From: Gonapodya prolifera JEL478
Taxonomy: Eukaryota; Monoblepharomycota; Monoblepharidomycetes; Monoblepharidales; Gonapodyaceae
Reading direction: 5' to 3'
Assembly (NCBI GenBank): GCA_001574975.1
Contig: KQ965806.1
Coordinates: 180,180 to 244,179, forward strand
DNA: 64,000 nt
The translations under genes were made by a program, and so were the position numbers. The notes beneath the pieces were generated by a model. It ran no database searches. It was not told the DNA's origin and worked only from the letters and a program-made list of their open reading frames with translations. This document shows, piece by piece, positions 54,426-64,000 of the stretch. Position 1 is the stretch's first letter, and every line of letters begins with the position of its first letter.

Positions 54426-56537
54426 GCCTAACCTTGACGGATCAACCTCGGCGGTACCCCAGTCGTAGCCTGGACGATTGATGCCGCCGAACGCCTGAGG
54501 AAGAGGTGCCCTAGTATATCCATTCCCAAATCCGAGATCGCCGCCTCCGACTGGGTACGTCAATTGTGGGGGGACGCTCGGCATTGGATCGCGATAAGGA
54601 GGGATCGAAGTGGAGTGCTGATAGATACTTGTCGGACCAGCTGTATGGAGAGGATGGAGTAATCCCGCGCCGTTGTGAGCATGAAGAGGGCGGTTTACGT
54701 CTCTGAACAGTTGTTGATCTGTGGTGACGTTCCCGAGCGACCTCATCCTGTTGTGTACGCTTTGGACCATGCTGCCAGACGTCGAGTAGTCGGTGGTGAT
54801 GTTCCCGAGCGACCTCATTCTGTTGTGCATACTTTGCACCATGGTGTCGGACGTGGGGTAGTCAAGTCGGTTGGGAAATGGTTGAGAAAGCATGGAAGGG
54901 CGCGGTGCTGTGCCTGACTGAACCCCCTGACCGTTGTGAAGCTGCGCATATTGATATGTCGAAGAGTTTGAGAGGTTGTGCGGTGGAGGAAAGTGGTCCG
55001 CGAGAAAGGAGCTACCGATGTTGTACGCACTGGTGAGTGGGGGGCGAGAAGCTTCGATCGTGGTGTGCTGGCTATACAGAGAAGTTCGAGGGGGGAATTC
55101 CGCTTGTTGAATGTGCTGATTGAGGTTCGACGACGTTGTTGCTTGGGTATATGTCGACGAAGAAGATGGGGGTGGCATGAATGGCACGTTCGGCGGAGAG
55201 AGGGGCGTTGGAGCACCGAAACCCAGTGACTCTGGTCTGAGAGACGGGAAACCTCTTGGTGGTTGGAGGGGTAGAAGAGACGTGCGGGTGTAATGGTCCT
55301 CGGCGAGACCGCCTTCCTCCCACGGCCTTCGTTTCTGCCCGTCAGCTGATACATCTTGCAGACCTGTCGGCATGACGGCCGGGGTTGGTCCCTGTTGCCC
55401 GGTGAAGCGCACCGGTTTTGAGGCGAGTCGATCGACTGATCCGTACTGATCGGGGGGGATTCCTCCATCGAAACCACCGGCACTCCAGGACCCCGAGTCG
55501 CCAAAAGTCTGGTTTTGCGCTGTAGGTTGACGCGAGAGATGTGGCGGGGTCGGCCAAGGGGCGTCGTGTCCGGGAGTGAGAGGGATCAACGATGTTGGAC
55601 GTGGCGGACATGCACCAGCCTGAGCATCGAGGCGTTCTCCACCATTTCCCGACAGGGGCTCTCCGGACGAGCATCTGGCGAGTTGATTCCCAGAGAGTGA
55701 CCTTCTGTGCTCGGGTGGAGGAGGAGGGCGGACCCAGGGTGCTGCTGACGGCAAGGAGTCGTCGCTGAGAGATGCAGTTGGGGAGAGGGAGTCCCATGGA
55801 GGCGCTTCGGACGGTGAGCGTGATCCTTCGACGCGGACGACGAGATCTGCACATTGGTGCATGACGTGCCAGCGAAGACGTTCCTCCCTGAGAGTACGCA
55901 GAATGGTAGGAGAGAAGTGTTATGGGAAGGTTTCCGAAGGAGAGTGAACGGTGAATCTCACTTTTCAAACTCTTTACCGCAATTAGAGCACGAGAACGGG
56001 TGCAGGCCTCGTATGTGGACCTTGCGGTGACGAGTCAAATCCCCGACTCGATAGAATGCCAAGCCGCACACGTCGCAAGGTATCTTGACTCTGTCCGGGT
56101 CGTGCGTCTGCATGTGCATCTTCATGTTGAATTTTCTTTTGCGACGAGTCGAGGCGTATGATGGCGGGAGGGAGGGATGTGTGGAGGATTTGGGATGGGG
56201 ACACGACTTTGTGGCTGCGGAGGCTCGAGAGCATCAGCGGGGAGAACTCACCTGGAGAACGCCTGTCCGCATCGTGGACACGTGTGCATCTTCCAGTTGC
56301 GTCCCTTTGAGACGGGGCCCCTGTCTCGCTGGGCGGATGCTGCGCTTCCATCAAAGTTCTGAGTCACTGTTTGGTCGATCCCCCCACCTGGCGCCCCCGT
56401 TCCGCCGGCAGAGTCCGTTCCTCTGTGGGGAGTATTGAATCCAAACATCGTCGCCGCCGTCGCGCGGTTCCAGTGCGAGCCGCTTCCGCCGCGGGGTTTT
56501 GTAACCGCTGATTGATGTCGCGGAGGCACTACCCTCA
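54372..56537 (-). CDS. C2H2 zinc-finger transcription factor
   Basis: Fingers are at the N-terminal side. Exon 1 (from 56537) ends 'KMHTCPRCGQAFSR' and splices near 56250 to 'RKFNMKMHMQTH', forming finger 1. Finger 2 is 'IPCDVCGLAFYRVGDLTRHRKVH' and finger 3 starts 'FSCSNCGKEFEK', continuing over an intron to 'LRWHVMH'. The remaining ~480 residues are Pro/Ser/Gly/Tyr-rich, without other domains, as in many fungal C2H2 regulators. The C-terminal part contains a 24-residue tandem repeat ('MVQSMHNRMRSLGN' / 'MVQSVHNRMRSLGN', DNA period 72). It ends 'GQLAGWPPNR' at 54372. Part of its 3' end is duplicated to the left (see duplicated segments). Nuclear DNA-binding role inferred; targets unknown. 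Confidence 0.82.
54721..54860. repeat. 72-bp tandem repeat inside the C2H2 gene
   Basis: Two near-identical 72-bp units (starting gtggtgacgttcccgag at 54721 and gtggtgatgttcccgag at 54793) give a 24-residue repeat in the protein. The unit length keeps the reading frame. Confidence 0.8.
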
Positions 56538-57640
56538 CAAAACCGAAGCCCTCAGGACGCGTACGGCACGCTGGCAGATGATTACGGGATAGATGTGTGT
56601 GCTGATGGATGCGGTTGATGTGTCAGAAGCGCGTCCTGTTCGGCTTACTTCGTGGCAGAGCCGTCGCTTTGGAGGCGAGGGGGCGCGAGCCCTTCACGCG
56701 ACGAGCACTCACAGCAGCAAACGTCGACGACTCGCACTCTGGTGGTTCTGTGCTATCGCCAGGCTGCTCAGTTACTGTGGTGCGCAACGCTTCCCTTTTG
56801 GCGGAGGGGTAAATTGGCGGGAGTGCGTCCCAAAAAGGTCAGAAGAAGGCAGCGTTTGCTGTGCCGCACGCCAAAGAACAGGAGACCGCCCGCGTCACTT
56901 TGCCGATCGGCGTACTCTTCTCGACTGCGAATGTTGCTACGGGCGGCGGTGGGGTGGGCGTGTGTGACAGAGAAAGTCCTGCGTTGCAAGGGCGGAGTCC
57001 TTCCAGGGCACGAAGCGATGTTACCCCTCGATATCTTTCGGCGGCAGCGCAAAAATTACATTTGACTTACGAAGGGGACAAATTGATGATTGGAAAGGGC
57101 TGCCCAATATGCCTTCTTCCAGAATAGCTTTGGCAAACAAGACCTGCCTCATTATCCTTGATACAGTACCTCCATCACGTCACAGTATTAAATGTTATTT
57201 TCTGTGAAGACTGTCATCAATTATCCATGTCGTCCACGTCCCTGGTAATTATTCGCCCGCCTGCAAAGTTTTGCGATCGAGAACGAAAAAGGAGCCTCCC
57301 TCAACATAAAACATATGTAGAATTTCCGAGACTCTGTGAACGTCGGACATCTTCAGTGAATGAGAATATTTATTCCAAAGGCACTTTGTGTTTCAAAAGG
57401 GAGCGACCAGACAGTTAACGTTCCATACACTCGTAAGTCCTCGTGTCGGAGATCACCGGTTGTTCGATGTCCAGTACATTAGCACAGGGGGAGTCAGCAT
57501 AATAATATATGTCTCCGAATCATTATCGTACAAAGTCAGAATGCACACCTACACAGGATACTTCACAAGACCAAAACTGCAATTACACCGCGGAGGAACC
57601 CAGCCCTTTCTCTCGACCCTTCGGAACAACGATGCTCCAC
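56538..57640. other. intergenic, promoter side of the C2H2 gene
   Basis: About 1.1 kb between the 3' end of the membrane RING gene and the start of the C2H2 gene, both minus strand. Open frames are short and unrecognised. No tRNA or repeat was noticed. Confidence 0.45.
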
Positions 57641-59903
57641 TCACACTGGCGAATCCCCATCGTCTCTCCCACTGAGCGTCCGTCCCAAACTCTTCCACCA
57701 CTTCCCACTTCTCGTTACGTCCATTCGACAGACGGGACAAGCGCCCTTCTCCATGCACACCCAACGATCCACACATCCAATGTGAAACGCGTGTCCACAG
57801 GGAAGCATCCGCATCAAATCACCTTCGGCGTGAGGGGAGAGGCATATGGGACAGAGACGTAGTTTTGATTGTGCGAGGATGGAATGTGTTGATGTGACGG
57901 GCGAAGTGACGGCCGGCGGTGCTCCAGACGGTGATGCCGGAGAGGACGATAGTGATGCGAGCGACAACGAGGAGAGGGACGAGACAATCTTGCCGAGCTG
58001 CGAGAATCCAGTCATCGACATACCTCCAGATGCGCCCGCGGTCGGAGTACTGGACTGGAAGCCATCCGCCGAAGTCGTTCCAGTGGATGCACGCCGGCGG
58101 GCAGGTGTTCGACCTGGAGCTGGTCCAGCAAAAGGTACCTTCCCGGTAAGCAGGTCATTGTCCCACGTTATAGTGGATCCTCGACGGGCGGCCGCCTGTG
58201 CTGATGGCTGCGAAGGTGCGGCAAAGATACCCAGTCCGAGTCCGGCGGAAGTACCACCGCTGAAACTTGCACTCGTTTGAAGCGCAGGTTTGACGAGGGG
58301 CACTCCAATGTCCTCGCCGGATTGTCGCAGGCGTCCAGAAGTGCTCTTTTGCATCATCATCCCATCCTCACTGACCGCTCGCTCACGTCCGGCCGAGGCA
58401 TTCTCTCCATCAGTCGTAGGGGAAGGCAGTGGATTGCTGGTGTCATCTTCGTCATCCCTCCATCCCTTCGGCGCTTCTTCTAACCCCCACTGCCACACCG
58501 GCCACTCTTGGAGAAACTTGGGGTGTACCACCGTTTCGACAGCTCCGCCATTGTAGAGCTCCGGTGGGTCGTGCGGGATGTCGCCACGTCGCACGAGCTC
58601 GAAGAGTTCGGGGTTCTGCTTCGAGAGGATGGTGAGGTCTGCCGTGGAGCGCTTCGAAAAGACAGGGTTAGAAGCTGATGGCGTGAGTTCCCCGGGCGAC
58701 GCAAACAGAAATTTCACACTAACCCTTCGACGTGCGAAGCGCCATACCAACGTCACGACAAGGACAAGAGCGAGGAATCCCGTGATGCCGACGAAGCCGA
58801 GAAGGCCAGACGCGGTCCACAGGTTCGACCCTCCCTGGTCCTGACCAGCGGCGGGGGTCGGGGACGTACGAGAGGACGTCGCGAGAGGTGATGGGGAGGC
58901 GAAAACAGGTGCGAGAGAAGGTAGTCCGATGGAGCTAACCAAGATGACGGACTGCGGAGACACCGAAAGGGCGGATGTGAGAGGAAGAGACGAGTTCGAG
59001 GAAAGGGTGAAGACGGGTTTCTGCGAAGGCGGGAGATCCGCAGTTGAAGTATTTGCTGAGGTGGCGACGTCCGATATGGACGTCTTCGCTGAAGTCATTG
59101 CACTCGGAGGAGCGGTTGGCACTTTGAGCGAGGCAGCAGCCGTCCAGATGCTACCATTCAGGATTAAACCAAACGGAGCATCGCCAAAGATGACGGTTTG
59201 CACCATGGGAGAAGCAAGAAGGGGAGGGAGGAGCCAAGTGAGTATTCTGGTTGCGTGGTCGTATCCTGATGATGTTATCGCATGGGAAGTGTTTAAACAG
59301 ACCGAAGCTAACGGCGAGGAGACGAGGAGCGCCAGGTTGACGTCTTCGAATGCAGGGACCGGGAGGTTGGGTTCGAAAAATAAGGCGGATGTGTTTGACG
59401 AAAAATTGGTTGGAAGGGCGGAGCAAGGAACTTCGAACGAGACGAGTTGTGCTCGGAGTCTATTCGAGGCCGCAGTTGGGGATCCAGGAACGAGTGCGAA
59501 AGACGACTTCGGGGTGTAGATTGAGGAGTCATAGGCGATTTTGGTAATGCCAAGGATGAGGATATCTAAGTAACGTAACAGTTGACGCAATAATCGTGGA
59601 AGAGGGTAAGCAAGACGCTTTGAAGAAGAAAAGCCACATCGCAATCACGAACCGGTCACCATAGCGGAGTCTCCTAAAGCCGACTCTGTCGGTATGGTCG
59701 TTGACCCTGATGCTGTAGCAGTGACTCTGTCCCCTACTGTACCCCCGGGAATACTGTAGAGGCCCAATCCATTCACCGGTAGGAGAAGAAAAAGGGATGT
59801 AGCGCAGAAGAGTGCGAACGTGGGGAGAGAGATCGGGAGATTGGAATGGGAAAGGGAAAAAGAAGAGAGTTGCGATCGCGGGGCCGAAATCCGTGGAGGG
59901 CAT
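57641..59903 (-). CDS. Membrane RING-H2 E3 ubiquitin ligase (PA-TM-RING-like layout)
   Basis: A likely signal peptide exon 'MPSTDFGPAIATLFFFPFPFQS' starts at 59903. An intron ending near 59560 (TTACTTAG) leads to the main exon. The luminal part contains 'ALVPGSPTAASNRLRAQLVSFEVPC' and 'DVNLALLVSS', then a Ser/Thr/Pro stalk. A transmembrane helix 'GLLGFVGITGFLALVLVVTLVW' (about 58745-58810) is followed by basic 'RFARRRVSVKF', so the C-terminus is cytosolic. After a long disordered region the RING-H2 'LCPICLSPHAEGDLMRMLPCGHAFHIGCVDRWVCMEKGACPVCR' lies near 57700-57845, with C3H2C3 spacing. Predicted to ubiquitinate at endomembranes. Whether the luminal domain is a true PA domain cannot be told by eye. 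The first exon border is tentative. Confidence 0.8.
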
Positions 59904-60548
59904 CGAGGTTGGGGGCGACGGTGTATGCAGTCTTTTGACGAGAAGTGCGATCTGCGTCTTCAGCGGGGTTGAGAATTTCCAGTGGGTTTAACTGAAGAGG
60001 ACAAGGCCGACACCGGATCTCTCACCTCGGCGGCGTGGCCATCGGGGAAACGCTTCCGGAGAGTCTCACTGATGTCTCCGCGTGTCTCGGTCGCCTGCCA
60101 ACCGCACGACACACCAACGTGGAATCTGGGATTGCGGCTGCTCTTCCGCTTGTTGAGGGCTGCGCGGACCCTTGTCACGTGAGCGTAAAATACTCTCTGC
60201 CGCATTCAGCAGATTGCGTCGGTCGCTCTATTCACAGTGTCGCAGATGATAAGATGTAGTGAACACTGTCCATCAATTTGGTAAGCACATTGTTCCCAAG
60301 AGTCATCGTCCGAATTACAAAGCGTTCAGAACCCCCAACTCGCGTAAATAGTAACGAGGACGATGACAACGGTGACACACCCCACAGGTGAATGGGGCTG
60401 CGGCTGGTGGTGGTGAGGAAGTGGAAAGGGTCCGAATGAACGGAGTTTGATCCCCCCGCTGTTTGTTGAAATTCTGCCGGACATCCAATTATTATATTGA
60501 CCACGTAGAAAGCACTAGTTTGATAAGTTACTAGCTTATCATTTTTTT
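59904..60548. other. intergenic
   Basis: Between the RING gene start and the retroelement relic. The right part (from about 60450) drops in GC, matching the transposon-rich end. No long terminal repeat was recognised. Confidence 0.4.
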
Positions 60549-61905
60549 TTGTCTTCGTTCTCAGACATAATCATATGGACGGGTGTGGACCGGTTAGAAT
60601 TTAAACAGATAAAGAGTCTTGCTACGTCTCTACGCTACGTCATGTCAATGGATTTGAAGGACCGTCTTCCATCTTACCCCTACCAGAAGTTAGACCCTTC
60701 CATGAAAAGTCTCAACACCTACCTTGAACTCTTGGAGCCTTGGTTCATCTTCCATGGCAACTTGGAGTACATTGATGGAACAGAGATAAGGCATCTGGAG
60801 AAAGGGAGGAAGATTTCAAGAAGAGACAGAAGGAATAGACAATTCAGAACAGCAAGGCTTATCTGATGCTACAAGCCAGTCTCAGCGATGAAGCCCAGAA
60901 CCTGATTCAGCACCTCCTCAAGGGCAACCAAAATGGCACTCACCTCTTTGCGGCTATTAAAGTCAGCTTCCAGCTCAATGCAGCAGACTTGATCACCCTG
61001 CAAAGGCAACTGATCAATAGGAAGATGAAACCCAGAGAACCTGTTGCCAATTGGCACACAGACATTATTAAAATTGGATGCAAGTGGAAAAGCATATGGC
61101 GGAATTCACCCTTCAGGATGAGTTCAACTGGACTTTCACTAACATCAATCCAAGGTACCATAACACAATGAACATCATAAAGGAGATCAAATACCTCAAC
61201 TCCATGATGCTGCAAGAGCGTCTACAGCAGGAGGAAAGGCATCTCAAACAGGTGTCTCAGGCGTACAACACAAAACATTTGGGAGGCAAGAAAAAGTTTG
61301 GTAAATACTCACCTAACTCTCCTGTCTGTACGCACTGCAAAAAGTCCCAACACACAGTCAACATTTGCTTGTTCCGCCACCCTGAGCTCCAACCTGAACA
61401 AAAAGACCTCTACAACCATAAGAAGGGAAAAGATTGGGATAACAAGAAAGATACCTCAGAAGCAAATGCAGCATCTTTTGCATATGTCCGCACAACCACA
61501 ACAGACAACAGCAATGCACCATTCCTATGGGATACTGGAATGGAAAATCACATCTTGTTTGATCATTGCAACTTTGTTAGAATTCAACCCCCACCTATCA
61601 AAACTATAGGTAAAGGAGTCCCAGGTTTGCAATCAGAAGTCCTTGTAAAGGGTGATGTTAAACTTGCGATTATCAATCCCAAAACAAGCCCACCAAATGG
61701 GAAAACACTTCTCCTGAAAAACGTGCTCTACGCACCAACGTTCTGCACCAAATGAGTGGCACACCGACCTATTGACAAAGGGGGATGCAGAATCATTGGA
61801 AAGGATCGATTTGTTATGATCCTAAGCCCAAACAATCAGACAGTGTTTGAAGGAACGCTTGAAAAACAGTACACTAACCTGTACTGCATGTTTGCTACCT
61901 AGGGA
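60549..61905 (+). mobile_element. Copia (Ty1)-type retrotransposon relic: gag and protease part
   Basis: Gag-like segments occur in order with frame changes near 60865 and 61080: 'MLQASLSDEAQNLIQHLLKG', 'LQRQLINRKMKPREPVANWHTDIIKIG', 'TNINPRYHNTMNIIKEIKYL'. A zinc knuckle 'CTHCKKSQHTVNIC' (CX2CX4HX4C) is at about 61346-61390. The protease segment has 'FLWDTGMENHILFDHC' (DTG active site) and 'LLKNVLYAPTFCTK', then a TGA at 61753-61755 and continuation 'DKGGCRIIGKDRF' and 'NLYCMFAT' before a TAG at 61903-61905. Integrase, reverse transcriptase and RNase H are not found. GC is much lower than in neighbouring genes. It is a truncated, non-autonomous remnant. Confidence 0.8.
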
Positions 61906-62080
61906 TACAAGGGAGCAAGTTCAAACTTGCCAACTCGCTCCCTCAAAACTTGCAAATGCAAGTGGAGTAGGGGTTTTTGCAAGGGAGCAAGTTGGGAGTT
62001 TGTAAAAATTTGAGGGAGCAAGTAGCGAGTTGAATTCAGCCAACTTTGAGCGAACTCCCTTGGAACCCCTCTCAAAAAAA
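61906..62080. repeat. palindromic/repetitive low-GC segment
   Basis: Direct and inverted copies of a motif like agggagcaagtt occur (61915-61960 and 61980-62035). The left part can fold as a hairpin: agggagcaagtt pairs with aactcgctccct at 11 of 12 positions. This may be a terminal or subterminal repeat of a transposon. Confidence 0.55.
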
Positions 62081-62099
62081 AACACGATATGAGCGCAGG

Positions 62100-63360
62100 T
62101 TGACCAAGTGCACCAGGAGGCAATGAATGGATTCCTGCAAAGCAATTTGTCACTTCCAAGCAGGAAGAGTCATGGGAGTTTTGGGATGGACACTTTGAAA
62201 AGCAGGAGAAGGGTGCGAAGAGGAGGGCAATCTGCCGTCATTTTGGACAGAATGGATGCAGTGCAAAACCATGAGTATGGCACAATTTGTTATTATTTTC
62301 TGCATCATTAGAGAGTATGCGCAAAGCCAAAATTTACCGTAAATGTTACTGTAGAGCCTCTGTGGCGCAGTCCCGAGTAAATTTTGACGGTGAAAATATA
62401 CCCTGGGATGGCCCCACAGGAGATTCAATATCCTCAACAATTTTCTCGTCGATTTTACGCAAAATCTCACAATCTGCGCTGCAATTGGAGAGAATGGATT
62501 ACAGAGGTCAGTTCTACCGTCCCGTGTGAAGTTTTACCTCTCCCTCGTCGCTGTGTTGACACTGCCATTGCGGCCGATTTCGAATCCCTTTCGTCGAACT
62601 GCCCTCCCAATTTCACCCCAGGAGCTGGTCAAAACTTATTTAGGGAAGGACAGGGCGTGTTGGCGCAGCGCGGGATAGGGAATCCGGGCGTCTACAGTGG
62701 ACCGCTTGCCCCAATCAGTGAGTTGGTGTTTGATGCAATGATTTGTGGCCGATTCACCATTTTTTAACGTGGAATCTGTTCGAATACATACTTTTAATAC
62801 AGATGTTATGAATACACCAGCTGGTGTTGGCTGTGTTGCGCAGTTTCGGAAGCTAATAGGGAAAGTCAGGGAACCAACTGGAATGTGGCACAATTTGCTA
62901 ACGGAAGCAATCACCCGTCGCGCCGTACTGGAAAGGAACGCGGGAGACAATCAAGGAAAAGCAGACGAGGATTGTGGCAAACTTGGAGGCTGTTGGAGTG
63001 GAATGGGTGGGGGTCAAGTGGAAACCCATTGACACTGCCCTGAATCGGGCACTGACATGGGTAAAAGAGGACTGCGAGAACCACAAGAGGCTGACGGGGG
63101 TGGACAAAGACGTTACGGAGGTGCAGCAATTACTGGAGGAGTGGTACGACGTGGTGAGTGTTCGGTTTTGCGGGATTCGGGAATTGTATGCAAACTAACT
63201 GCGTGATTGGCATACATGTAGTATCAAGACAAAGAGAACAAGAATGCAGATCAAAAACGTGGGCGGGAGGCCTCGGAATGGGATGAGCTGTCATGTTTTT
63301 TACACCCCCCACCCTGTAAATTGCTCCACCCACCCCTTAAATTGATGCAAGATGCACCTG
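62100..63360 (+). CDS. possible hypothetical gene(s), transposon-associated
   Basis: Coding-like pieces are seen but not a clear gene. At 62165-62270 one frame gives 'ESWEFWDGHFEKQEKGAKRRAICRHFG', faintly like the start of a BED-type zinc finger of hAT elements. At 62965-63150 a frame reads 'VANLEAVGVEWVGVKWKPIDTALNRALTWVKED', then 'GVDKDVTEVQQLLEEWYDV' and a clean GTGAGT...TGTAG intron (63153-63221) to 'YQDKENKNADQKRGREASEWDEL', ending near 63366. This looks like a real helical protein fragment of unknown family. Boundaries and start are undetermined. Confidence 0.3.
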
Positions 63361-63399
63361 TGAAATGATGTAAGGCTACCATAATCAGTCGACCAATTT

Positions 63400-64000
63400 G
63401 GATATATGTGTATTCAGAAAGTTAGGGTTAGGGTTAGGGTGCAATAGGACGCTGGGTGAGGGTAGGGGATTTTCGGGAATGAGAACTTCATGCCCAGCTC
63501 CAAGTCTGGAACCAACAGATAGCCCTGATATAGGAGAGTGTGGGAAAATTCCAAAAATATTGATTGGAGGTGTATTGGTGGTGTGGTGGGCAATACAAAT
63601 GTGAGGGGGCGGGTATTTTTNGGAATGAGAACTTAATGCATAGTAGCAAGTGTGGTATCAAAAGAATGCCCTGACATCAGATAATGTGGGAAAATTACAA
63701 AATCATGGCTTGATAAAGTATTGGTGGAGTTGTGGGCAATACAAATGTGATGTGGCTTAGGGTTAGGGTTAGGGTGCAATAGGTCGCGGGGTGAGGGTGG
63801 GGGATTTTCGGGAATGAGGACTTCATGCCCAGCTCCAATTGTGGTACCAAATGATAGCCCTGATATAGGAGACTGTGGGAAAATTCCAAAAACATGGATT
63901 GAAGATGTATTGGTGGTGTGGTGGGCAATTGAAATGTGATGTGGTGGGTATTTTTGGGAATGAGAACTTGATGCCCAGCTCCAAATGTGGTACCAAATGA
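63400..64000. repeat. 146-bp satellite with TTAGGG-bearing higher-order repeat
   Basis: Units share a ggaatgagaactt...tgcccagctcc core and end in gtgggcaatacaaatgtga. The ggaat landmark ends at 63480, 63626, 63815 and 63961, so the spacing is 146, 189 and 146. The 189 unit contains an extra ~43-bp block starting (TTAGGG)3 at about 63758 followed by gcaatagg, and the same block also starts the array at about 63423. The higher-order period is thus 335 bp. The array runs to the end of the window. One N lies at 63621. Confidence 0.85.

Noticed and set aside
1-64000. CRISPR arrays, rRNA or clear tRNA genes
   Set aside because: No regularly spaced palindromic repeats with unique spacers, and no recognisable rRNA or tRNA sequence was noticed; a tRNA scan could not be run.

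Overview
The window looks like nuclear DNA of a filamentous or zoosporic fungus, most likely an early-diverging lineage such as Chytridiomycota. Genes are broken by short GT-AG introns (about 60-260 nt) and lie on both strands. The proteins include fungal-type ones (Zn2Cys6 regulator, SFP1-like zinc-finger protein, THI20-type ThiD-TenA fusion, spherulin-4 family protein) together with ones uncommon in Dikarya (single-domain globin, GT10 fucosyltransferase-like enzyme, BRSK-like kinase). GC is moderate to high in genes and low in a few transposon-like islands. TGA and TAA both end apparently intact genes, so the standard code is assumed.

Layout. 1-1000: no gene seen. 1.1-6.0 kb: a calcium P-type ATPase (PMC1 type) cut in two, the N-terminal part on the minus strand and the catalytic part on the plus strand, with an F-box/Cys-rich gene between them; one ~3-kb inversion would explain it. 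6.4-11.8 kb: mitochondrial RNA polymerase (minus), with a run of N that is probably an unmerged contig overlap. 12-14.4 kb: a small membrane protein and a RING-H2 protein. 14.9-18.4 kb: two decayed genes, an NhaD/ArsB-type ion transporter and an ADP-ribosylglycohydrolase. 18.5-30.8 kb: five apparently intact genes (GT10, Zn2Cys6 factor, globin, JmjC hydroxylase, single-pass membrane protein). 32-41.3 kb: SFP1-like factor, SDR pseudogene, adenosine deaminase-like enzyme, HMP kinase/TenA fusion. 41.3-43.6 kb: AT-rich island. 43.6-53.4 kb: BRSK-like kinase, spherulin-4 protein, a second CAMK-like kinase with a very large insert in its catalytic region, and a divergently paired RidA gene. 53.4-54.4 kb: a tandemly duplicated gene border. 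54.4-59.9 kb: C2H2 factor and a membrane RING-H2 protein. 60.5-64 kb: Copia gag-protease relic, low-GC repeat-rich DNA, and a satellite whose higher-order unit carries TTAGGG telomere-type repeats, which suggests a subtelomeric or repeat-rich contig end.

No metabolic cluster is evident: the neighbours have unrelated housekeeping, regulatory and signalling roles. The most unusual features are local genome dynamics (inversion, clustered pseudogenes with C-to-T type stop codons, tandem duplication, telomere-repeat satellite) and two or three unusual protein architectures. Exon borders are by eye and no homology search was run.
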